A DNA stretch of 5,550 nucleotides from an uncultured Gemmatimonadaceae bacterium (lineage in GTDB: Bacteria > Gemmatimonadota > Gemmatimonadetes > Gemmatimonadales > Gemmatimonadaceae), in contig CATPBN010000294.1 of the NCBI GenBank assembly GCA_955652635.1, positions 1-5,550 on the forward strand, given 5' to 3'. Shown piece after piece: positions 1 to 5,550 of the stretch (position 1 is the first letter of the stretch; every line of letters begins with the position of its first letter). The notes beneath the pieces were generated by a model. It searched no databases. It was given only the letters and a program-made list of their open reading frames with translations, and was not told the DNA's origin. A program made the position numbers and the translations under genes.

Positions 1-668
1 GACCATGTCTGACTCGGCTCATTGTCGATCGCTCGGGGAGGACTGTTGCCGAGTGCGAGAGTGGATCCGTCGGCCGTCCAGCGAACACGCCATCCCCGCG
101 CGATGGGGAAGAGCTTGGGCGCGGCACTGTCCGAAGCGGCATTCGCGCGCGGATTCTCCGGGATGTGAATGACTCCAGCCTGGGCAACGGCGCGCGACAT
201 CGACGTCCCACTCGACGCAAACGACCCGGCGCGCAGGGTCGCGGTGTCGATCGAGGTTCGCCGCGAAACGTCCGTAAGGAGATCGGAACCAGTACCAGCG
301 CCACCAACGACGGAGTACGCGCGGCCAAATCCAATCCATTTCCAATCCGGGGACGGCACGACATCCCACACGCTGTCCATCTGCGTCTGGAACCCGCGCG
401 ATTCGTCGCCGAAAAAGAACCCGTTGGGCACCGGCTCGTTCTCGACGCCACCCGGGTCCGCAATCACCAGCACGGATTTTCTGTCCGGTGAAAACGTCCA
501 CAACACGCGCTCCGCCATACCCTGCGACCCGCGATTGACGGACGTGACAGTCACGACTGGGGCGAGGTGTGTCGTGTCGGCGCTAGTCTCTTTCTTGGAG
601 GTGTCGACAAGACACCCCCCGAGGGCGATCAGCGCTACAAGGGCGAAGCTTTGTGGAGTTCTAGGCAC
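1..668 (-). CDS. Beta-propeller-like lipoprotein, C-terminus outside window (partial)
   Basis: The frame is open from a GTG at 668 to the left edge, giving 222 residues with no stop. The N-terminus reads as a lipoprotein signal: Arg3, a hydrophobic stretch at residues 8-16, then lipobox LGGC with Cys19 as the lipidated residue. Leu at +2 does not favour inner-membrane retention, so export to the outer membrane is possible. A Ser/Thr/Lys-rich linker (23-33) follows. Three segments then resemble PD40/TolB-type propeller strands: residues 55-72 (FSPDRKSVLVIADP), 103-117 (PSPDWKWIGFG) and 195-210 (WTADGSTLALG). A beta-propeller is therefore inferred; ligand and function are unknown. The GTG lies inside the last codons of the upstream diguanylate cyclase gene (8-bp overlap). 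A weak CGGA at 682-685 is the only nearby Shine-Dalgarno-like sequence, so translation is probably coupled. No in-frame ATG or GTG was found shortly upstream. I do not recognise a named family. Confidence 0.8.
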   Translation of the reverse strand, partial: MPRTPQSFALVALIALGGCLVDTSKKETSADTTHLAPVVTVTSVNRGSQGMAERVLWTFSPDRKSVLVIADPGGVENEPVPNGFFFGDESRGFQTQMDSVWDVVPSPDWKWIGFGRAYSVVGGAGTGSDLLTDVSRRTSIDTATLRAGSFASSGTSMSRAVAQAGVIHIPENPRANAASDSAAPKLFPIARGWRVRWTADGSTLALGNSPPRAIDNEPSQTW

Positions 669-1797
669 ACACCAGATTACGTCCGCCGGCCTTGGCGCGG
701 TAGAGTGCGCGGTCGGCGCAATCGAGAAGATCTTCGGCAGTTTCGACCCTCGGGACGGGAAAATCGGCGACTCCGATGCTCACCGTGAGGCGCAGCGGCT
801 CGCCCTTGCCGATGTCGAACGGGTGCGACTGGATCTTGTCGCGCAGTCTCTCGGCAAACGCGATTGCGCCGGCTTCGCTCGTCTCGGGAACCGCGATCAC
901 AAACTCGTCACCGCCGTAACGCGCGACGGCGTCGACGCTGCGGGCGGTGCGCGCGAGGAGGAGCGCGACTTCGACCAATACCTGGTCCCCGGCGAGGTGC
1001 CCGTAGGTGTCGTTTACTTCCTTGAAGGAGTCGACGTCGATCATCAGAATGCTCAGAGGCGCGTTGTACCGTCGTACGCGCTCGACTTCCGTAGCGAGCT
1101 GCGTGAGGAGCGCGCGCCGATTGAGCAGCTGCGTGAGCGGATCGGTGCGCGCGAGCGCCTCGAGGCGAATGTTGTCGGCTTGCGTGACTTCCACCATGTG
1201 TGCCCGGCGCATCGCATTCATTGCGCTCTTGACCACCGTCTCTGCGAAGTCGACGTCGGCGTCGTTGAGTGACGCTTTGTCCGCCGTCCGGCGCAGCAGG
1301 AACACGCCGGTGCGCTCGAGATCGAGTCGGAACGGCAGCGCGATGATTGAGCGCACCGAGATGACGCTGCCATCTTTTTCCCACGCTTCTCGAAGAGCCT
1401 TGTACGCGTCGGAGTGCCAGATGTCAGGGATCAGTATCGGCTTTTCACCGGCAAGTGCCGCTTCGATCTCAGGGTATTTATCCAGCTCGACCTGGAGATT
1501 CTCCAGCTGCGGATCTTCGTGAGCCGAGGCAACTGTGCCGTGGCTGTCACCGCTCTTGGCGAAGATCACGGAGGAGTGACTCAGGTTGAGCGCGCGTGCG
1601 AGACGTCGCGCGAGCATGTGAAACAGCTCTCCCATCGACAGCGAGCCCATCACATCGTGCAGAATGTCAACGAGCGCCCCACGCGCGGCAGCCTCCTCGA
1701 GCAGACGCTGCACTTCTGTCTCTGCGTTACGCAGCGACAAACGCAGCTTTTCGATTTCCTCGAGTTGTGGGACCACGTCAGGACGCTCTTTTATCAT
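661..1797 (-). CDS. GAF-GGDEF diguanylate cyclase
   Basis: Predicted soluble enzyme making cyclic di-GMP from two GTP. Residues about 8-40 are charged, heptad-like and probably coiled coil. Residues about 42-198 look like a GAF sensor domain, including the AGEKPILIPDIW and VRSIIALPFRL segments. A GGDEF domain fills about 215-376. The active-site motif is intact (GGDEF, residues 295-299, nucleotides 901-915). The metal and substrate residues expected from PleD are present: Asp254 in MIDVDSFKEVND, Asn262 and Asp271. An RxxD inhibitory site (RSVD, 286-289) sits five residues before GGDEF, so product feedback inhibition is likely. There is no signal peptide or membrane helix, so it is cytoplasmic. 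The ATG start overlaps the gyrA stop as ATGA and no good Shine-Dalgarno is seen, which suggests reinitiation after gyrA. The 3' end overlaps the lipoprotein gene by 8 bp. The GAF ligand cannot be read from sequence. Confidence 0.93.
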   Translation of the reverse strand: MIKERPDVVPQLEEIEKLRLSLRNAETEVQRLLEEAAARGALVDILHDVMGSLSMGELFHMLARRLARALNLSHSSVIFAKSGDSHGTVASAHEDPQLENLQVELDKYPEIEAALAGEKPILIPDIWHSDAYKALREAWEKDGSVISVRSIIALPFRLDLERTGVFLLRRTADKASLNDADVDFAETVVKSAMNAMRRAHMVEVTQADNIRLEALARTDPLTQLLNRRALLTQLATEVERVRRYNAPLSILMIDVDSFKEVNDTYGHLAGDQVLVEVALLLARTARSVDAVARYGGDEFVIAVPETSEAGAIAFAERLRDKIQSHPFDIGKGEPLRLTVSIGVADFPVPRVETAEDLLDCADRALYRAKAGGRNLVCA

Positions 1798-4316
1798 TCG
1801 TCGGTTAGGGCCTCGACCTGTTCAGCCTCGCTCGACGGCGCGCCGTTCTCCGTCTCGTCGCCTTCATCCTCGGGGACTACCCGAGCGACGGCTGTAACGA
1901 CGTCTCCTTCGTCAAGATTGACGAGCTTGACGCCCTGCGCGATACGTCCGGTGACCCGCACCTGAGAGACAGAGGAGCGGAGGATCACACCATGTTTTGT
2001 GATGATCATGATCTCATCGGCAGGGAGAACTTCCATCAGGGCAACGACATCCCCGGTCTTCTCAGTTCTGTTGACGGTGATGATGCCCTTCCCGCCGCGT
2101 TTCTGAACGCGGTAATCGGCGATGTTGGAGCACTTCCCCAGGCCGCGTTCGGTGACAACGAGCAGAGTCGCGTCGCGCTTGACGACGACCATCCCGATCA
2201 CCGAATCGCCTTCCCTAAGCTCGACGCCTTTGACGCCGGTCGTGTCGCGCCCCATCTCGCGAACATCCATTTCGTGGAAGCGAACCGACAAGCCGTGTCG
2301 CGTGGCAAGAACTATATCGTTGGAGCCACTCGTCACCTGTACATCGATCAGCTGGTCGTCCTTGTCGATCTTGATCGCCTTGATTCCGGTCTGGCGGACG
2401 TTCGAGTACTGAGACAGCGCGCTCTTCTTGACCGTTCCGTTCTTGGTGCAGAAGAGAAGGAACTGCGTCTCTGAGAACTCGCGCACCGGAACCATCGCCT
2501 TGACCTGGGTCTCGGGCGAAACGTTGATCAGGTTGACGATCGGCTTTCCCTTGGCAGCGCGACCCGCCTGCGGGATCTCGTGCACCTTCAGCCAGAAGCA
2601 CCGCCCGTCATCCGTGAAGCAGAGGATGTAGTCGTGCGTCGAGCCGATGAAGAGACGCTCTATGAAATCCTCGTCTTTCAACCCCTGACCGCTCAGCCCG
2701 CGGCCGCCGCGACGCTGTTTGCGGTAGGTGGAGACCGAAGTGCGTTTGATATAGCCCGAGTGGGAGATGGTGATTACCATGTCCTCTTCGGCGATGAGGT
2801 CTTCGATCGTGAACTCGCCTTCGTCGCTGGTGATCTCGGACCGGCGCTCGTCACCGTACTTCTCGGACACCTGCTGAAGCTCGTCGCGGATGATCTTGAG
2901 CCGGCGCGGCTTGGACGCGAGGATCTCCTTCATCTCCTTGATGAAGGCGAGCACTTCTTTGAGCTCGGCTTCGAGCTTCTCGATCTCCAGGCCCGTGAGC
3001 TTTGCCAGGCGCATGTTGAGAATCGCCTCGGCCTGCCTCTCACTGAGCTTGAACCGCTTCTGAAGCTGTCCGCTCGCCGTCGGCGTATCCTGGGCCGCGC
3101 GAATGAGCTTGATCACGGCGTCGATGTTGTCGACGGCGATCTTGAGCCCTTCGAGGATGTGCTCGCGCTCGAGCGCCTTGTCCAGCTCGAATTGCGTGCG
3201 ACGCACGACGACCTGATGCCGGTGCTCGACGTAGTGCTGGAGCACTTCCTTGAGGGGCATGACCTTCGGCACGAGCTGGGTCGTGTGTGAATCGGGAACG
3301 AGCGCCAGCATGATGACACCGAAAGTCGACTGCATGACGGTGTGCTTGTAGAGCTGATTGAGCACCACGCGAGGAATTGCATCGCGCTTGAGCTCGATGA
3401 CGACCCGCATTCCGTCCTTGTCGGATTCGTCGCGGAGGGCTGAGATTCCCTCGAGCTTCCCTGCCTTCACCAGCTCCGCCATGTCTCCGATCAGCTTGGC
3501 CTTGTTGACCTGGTACGGGAGCTCGGTGACGACGATCTGGGATTTGCTCGAGGACTCCTTCTCCTCGATCACGGCGCGGGCGCGCATCACGATGCGGCCG
3601 CGTCCGGTCTCCTGGTAATCCTTGATGCCGGAGCGGCCATAGATGTAGCCGCCAGTCGGGAAGTCGGGTCCTTTGATCAGCTTTCTGATCTCAGTCGGCG
3701 TCAGCTCCGGATTGTCGATCAGCGCGGTGATCGCCGCGACGACTTCGCGGAGATTGTGCGGCGGAATATTGGTCGCCATGCCGACGGCGATTCCCGAGGA
3801 GCCGTTGACGACGAGATTCGGAATGGCCGAGGGCAGAACCTTCGGCTCGAGCAGTCTGTCGTCGAAGTTCGGCGCGAAGTCGACGGTGTTCTTGTCGATG
3901 TCTGCCAGCATCTCGACTGCAATGCGGGTAAGACGTGATTCAGTGTATCGGTATGCGGCGGCAGGATCGCCGTCGACGCTGCCGAAGTTCCCCTGACCGT
4001 CGACCAGTGGATAGCGCAGCGAGAAATCCTGCACCATGCGCACGAGCGCGTCGTAAACGGACTGGTCGCCGTGCGGATGGTATTTGCCGAGCACGTCACC
4101 GACTACCGTCGCGGACTTCTTGTAGGGGCGGCCCGGAACGAGACCGAGCTCGTTCATCGCGTAGAGCACGCGTCGGTGCACTGGCTTGAGTCCATCGCGC
4201 ACGTCGGGCAGCGCGCGAGAGACGATTACGCTCATCGAGTAGTTGATGAACGATTCTTTGATTTCTTCGTGAATGAGGCGCGGGAGGATGCGCTCTCTGT
4301 TGTTCGGAGCCGTCAT
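1794..4316 (-). CDS. gyrA: DNA gyrase subunit A
   Basis: Breakage-reunion subunit of the GyrA2GyrB2 enzyme that introduces negative supercoils using ATP. The length of 840 aa is normal for the family. The N-terminal winged-helix core starts at about residue 8. The catalytic tyrosine is Tyr124 (AAYRYTE), preceded by Arg123. The quinolone-resistance region reads HPHGDQSVYD, with Gln85 and Ser86 at the positions of E. coli Ser83 and Ala84, and Asp89 matching Asp87. The tower and coiled coil lie at about 360-490. The C-terminal DNA-wrapping domain shows six blade motifs near 520, 570, 626, 674, 724 and 775. The canonical GyrA box QRRGGRG (534-540, nucleotides 2697-2717) separates it from ParC. 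A second box-like QKRGGKG is at 738-744. The last 25 residues are acidic (11 Asp/Glu, no Lys/Arg), like the regulatory tail of some GyrAs. The ATG is the only start after an in-frame upstream TAG; no Shine-Dalgarno is evident. It is first in the three-gene run. Confidence 0.98.
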   Translation of the reverse strand: MTAPNNRERILPRLIHEEIKESFINYSMSVIVSRALPDVRDGLKPVHRRVLYAMNELGLVPGRPYKKSATVVGDVLGKYHPHGDQSVYDALVRMVQDFSLRYPLVDGQGNFGSVDGDPAAAYRYTESRLTRIAVEMLADIDKNTVDFAPNFDDRLLEPKVLPSAIPNLVVNGSSGIAVGMATNIPPHNLREVVAAITALIDNPELTPTEIRKLIKGPDFPTGGYIYGRSGIKDYQETGRGRIVMRARAVIEEKESSSKSQIVVTELPYQVNKAKLIGDMAELVKAGKLEGISALRDESDKDGMRVVIELKRDAIPRVVLNQLYKHTVMQSTFGVIMLALVPDSHTTQLVPKVMPLKEVLQHYVEHRHQVVVRRTQFELDKALEREHILEGLKIAVDNIDAVIKLIRAAQDTPTASGQLQKRFKLSERQAEAILNMRLAKLTGLEIEKLEAELKEVLAFIKEMKEILASKPRRLKIIRDELQQVSEKYGDERRSEITSDEGEFTIEDLIAEEDMVITISHSGYIKRTSVSTYRKQRRGGRGLSGQGLKDEDFIERLFIGSTHDYILCFTDDGRCFWLKVHEIPQAGRAAKGKPIVNLINVSPETQVKAMVPVREFSETQFLLFCTKNGTVKKSALSQYSNVRQTGIKAIKIDKDDQLIDVQVTSGSNDIVLATRHGLSVRFHEMDVREMGRDTTGVKGVELREGDSVIGMVVVKRDATLLVVTERGLGKCSNIADYRVQKRGGKGIITVNRTEKTGDVVALMEVLPADEIMIITKHGVILRSSVSQVRVTGRIAQGVKLVNLDEGDVVTAVARVVPEDEGDETENGAPSSEAEQVEALTDE

Positions 4317-4389
4317 TAAATGGAGTCGGTGCCGCTGTTTCGGAGGCTAGGCCGGGACGACAAGATTGTCTCCCGCTCGAGTAGCACTC

Positions 4390-4418
4390 AATGTACTGCT
4401 TGTGGTAATGAAAATCAA
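4390..4418 (-). promoter_or_regulatory. Predicted sigma70-type promoter of gyrA
   Basis: On the minus strand, TTGATT (4418-4413, four of six matches to TTGACA) is followed after exactly 17 bp by TACATT (4395-4390, four of six matches to TATAAT). Transcription would start near 4383, giving a leader of roughly 65 nt before the gyrA ATG. The position and spacing are right and it lies in the AT-rich part of the gap. Both boxes are imperfect, and the consensus used by this phylum is assumed rather than known. Confidence 0.45.
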
Positions 4419-4422
4419 TCTC
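4404..4422. promoter_or_regulatory. Fur-box-like operator candidate
   Basis: The 19 bases GGTAATGAAAATCAATCTC match the classical Fur consensus GATAATGATAATCATTATC at 15 of 19 positions, including the central AATGA/AATCA core. The site covers the predicted gyrA -35 box and half the spacer, a position where bound protein would block RNA polymerase. It is imperfect as a palindrome. The match may be chance in an AT-rich promoter, and no fur gene is visible here. Confidence 0.3.
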
Positions 4423-4433
4423 TAACTGATGAG

Positions 4434-4460
4434 CTAAGTCTTTGTAAAATAAAGACTTAG
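4434..4460. repeat. Perfect 10-bp inverted repeat, 7-bp spacer
   Basis: CTAAGTCTTT (4434-4443) and AAAGACTTAG (4451-4460) are exact reverse complements around the spacer GTAAAAT. The stem has only four G/C pairs of ten and no T-run follows on either strand, so it does not look like an intrinsic terminator. Its centre is about 64 bp upstream of the predicted gyrA start point, a typical activator or shared-operator position between divergent genes. A dimeric regulator site is the likeliest reading; the regulator is unknown. Confidence 0.6.
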
Positions 4461-4516
4461 AACCACCCTACTGTTGAGCTCCCCAACACCCCGCCTGCCA
4501 TATCATAATTGTGACC

Positions 4517-4567
4517 GCGATGGCATCAAATGTTTGCGGCAGAGTAAACATCGCCCGCCGATTTTTT
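4517..4567 (+). promoter_or_regulatory. Possible leader hairpins with T-run before the sensor gene
   Basis: Several short complementary segments crowd here. ATGTTT (4530-4535) pairs perfectly with AAACAT (4546-4551) across a 10-nt loop. GCGATG (4517-4522) pairs with CATCGC (4549-4554). CGGC (4537-4540) pairs with GCCG (4557-4560), immediately before A and six T (4562-4567). The overlapping arms cannot all form at once, which would allow an attenuator-like switch. The terminator-like stem is only 4 bp with a long loop, so this is a weak call. I recognise no known riboswitch motif. Confidence 0.22.
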
Positions 4568-4627
4568 GTTTCCTCCTTTCCGAAGAATCCCTGGTAGCCC
4601 CAACGGGGGTAAATCGTCTTTTACGTG

Positions 4628-5550
4628 ATGCCCACGTCCCTCGATGGTGTCACGCCAATCAGGCCCGCGTCAGCCGTGAACGCGGCCACTCCGCGCGCGC
4701 GCGCAAAATACCTCCCCTTTCCTCGATTCGAGAGCATCCGGAGCAGAATTGTCGCGTTCGCTGTTGTCGCGGCGCTCCTCCCCTCGGGCGTCATGCTGGG
4801 GATCTCCTACAATCAGAATCGGCGGGCGCTGGAAACGAAGATCACGGAGGATCTCCTCTCGGAGAGCGCCCAGAGCGCGCGCGCGACAGGCGTCTGGCTC
4901 AAGGAGCGTTTGTACGATTTGCGCATCTTCGCCGGCTCGGATGAAGTCGCGAACACTTTGGACCGTCCGGCTACCGGCGCCCGGGCCTCCGCGGTTGCCA
5001 CCTCCCAGGCGGAGGGAAGGCTCCGCGACTATCTCCTCTCTCTACACGAGCGATTCAGCGATTTCGAGCAGCTCATGGTGCTCGATCTGAACGGAAAGAT
5101 CGTGGCGAGCAGCGGAGAGATCAGTCAGATACAACTTCCCCGCGACTGGCAGACAACGCTGCATTCGGAAACGCAGATCGTCGGCGATGTGTACTGGGAT
5201 CCGAAAGCGGGAAGGGCCAAGCTCGTGGTTGCAGTCCCTGCCCAGCGTGCAGATGGACGAATCATCGGAGCGTTCGCCGCCGAGCTGAATCTCGCGCCAG
5301 TCAGGCTTCTCCTTCGCGCATTCGCTCGGGACAGCACCGGAGCGATCTTCCTCGTCAACCGGAAGGGCTATCCCATCGCCAGCTCTGAGGGGATGACACA
5401 GGTCCTCGTCAAGACTCGAATGGCGCCTCTCACGATGAAGAAGTTGCTGCAGAGTGCGCGCGCGCCCTTCACGTACACGAGCTTCGGCGGGCGCGACGTC
5501 ATCGGGACACTCGAGTACGTCCCGCAGGTCAGCTGGGCGATCATAGCAGA
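4628..5550 (+). CDS. Membrane-bound Cache-domain sensor, C-terminus outside window (partial)
   Basis: The frame is open from 4628 to the right edge (307 residues, no stop), with coding character quite unlike the other frames. A basic cytoplasmic N-terminus (residues 1-40, ending SIRSR) leads into one transmembrane helix at about 41-61. The WLKERLYDLRIF segment (90-101) follows, a pattern I associate with sensors carrying this topology. The region about 65-307 looks like a double Cache (PDC) domain: strand-rich LMVLDLNGKIVASS (149-162) in the first lobe and AIFLVNRKGYPIASS (239-253) in the second. By family, a second helix, HAMP and a kinase, cyclase or methyl-accepting output would follow, but none is in view. 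ATG 4628 follows in-frame TAA 4610; GTG 4625 directly before it is equally possible. No well-placed Shine-Dalgarno is seen (GGGGG at 4605-4609 is 18 nt away), so the start is uncertain. Thirteen alternating C/G bases lie at 4692-4704 within the early coding region. Confidence 0.82.
   Translation, partial: MPTSLDGVTPIRPASAVNAATPRARAKYLPFPRFESIRSRIVAFAVVAALLPSGVMLGISYNQNRRALETKITEDLLSESAQSARATGVWLKERLYDLRIFAGSDEVANTLDRPATGARASAVATSQAEGRLRDYLLSLHERFSDFEQLMVLDLNGKIVASSGEISQIQLPRDWQTTLHSETQIVGDVYWDPKAGRAKLVVAVPAQRADGRIIGAFAAELNLAPVRLLLRAFARDSTGAIFLVNRKGYPIASSEGMTQVLVKTRMAPLTMKKLLQSARAPFTYTSFGGRDVIGTLEYVPQVSWAIIA

Larger units (their letters stand above)
4317..4627. other. Divergent intergenic control region
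   Basis: This 311-bp gap separates gyrA (leftward) from the sensor gene (rightward). Its stretch from about 4385 to 4460 is clearly richer in A and T than the flanking genes. It holds the predicted gyrA promoter, a Fur-box-like sequence, a perfect inverted repeat and a possible leader hairpin, listed separately. I see no convincing gene in it on either strand and no tRNA-like fold. For the rightward gene no promoter is clear: TAAAAT at 4445-4450 and TATCAT at 4501-4506 resemble -10 boxes, but neither has a good -35 at 16-18 bp. Confidence 0.8.

Noticed and set aside
19..501. Minus-strand open frame of 160 codons at the left edge
   Set aside because: It is Arg/Trp/Cys-rich and out of frame with the lipoprotein frame, which has a signal peptide, lipobox and propeller-like repeats.
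169..1272. Long plus-strand open frame of 367 codons antisense to the lipoprotein and cyclase genes
   Set aside because: It crosses two well-supported minus-strand genes and shows no recognisable motif; GC-rich coding sequence commonly leaves open antisense frames.
2580..3290. Plus-strand open frame of 236 codons inside gyrA
   Set aside because: It is fully antisense to conserved gyrA tower and C-terminal coding sequence and is rich in Leu/Asp/Glu as expected from the complement.
4468..4577. Minus-strand AGGAGG (4572-4577) with a 27-codon ORF (4551-4468)
   Set aside because: The Shine-Dalgarno-like sequence is 20 nt from the ATG, too far to work, and the short peptide has no recognisable feature.
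4692..4704. Alternating C/G run of 13 bases, possible Z-DNA or slippage tract
   Set aside because: It is short, in frame as Pro-Arg-Ala-Arg-Ala codons, and expected occasionally in GC-rich coding sequence.
4474..4944. Plus-strand 156-codon frame overlapping the sensor start
   Set aside because: It overlaps the transmembrane and Cache coding frame out of phase and is Arg/Cys-rich without motifs.

Overview
The window looks like chromosomal core sequence from a GC-rich bacterium. Gemmatimonadota or a related phylum is my best guess. It rests on the general feel of the GyrA sequence, the GC-rich coding and a propeller-type lipoprotein; no marker here proves it. No mobile element, CRISPR array, tRNA or rRNA is visible.

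Left four-fifths (1-4316, all minus strand): a tight three-gene run read right to left. It begins with gyrA (DNA gyrase subunit A, complete, 840 aa). Next is a GAF-GGDEF diguanylate cyclase (complete, 378 aa) whose start overlaps the gyrA stop as ATGA. Last is a lipoprotein with beta-propeller-like repeats, whose GTG start overlaps the cyclase stop by 8 bp and which runs off the left edge. The overlaps and the lack of internal gaps argue for one translationally coupled transcript. It would tie a housekeeping topoisomerase to a c-di-GMP enzyme and an envelope protein.

Divergent intergenic region (4317-4627): 311 bp, partly AT-rich. It holds a plausible sigma70-type promoter for gyrA, a Fur-box-like sequence lying over that promoter, a perfect 10-bp inverted repeat just upstream of it, and a possible leader hairpin followed by a T-run on the plus-strand side. 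These sites are predictions from sequence alone.

Right edge (4628-5550, plus strand): the N-terminal 307 residues of a membrane sensor with one visible transmembrane helix and a double-Cache-like extracytoplasmic domain. The output domain lies beyond the window.

Most of the window is ordinary. The items most worth a second look are the gyrA-diguanylate cyclase-lipoprotein arrangement, the Gln-Ser pair in the GyrA quinolone-resistance region, and the structured divergent control region.
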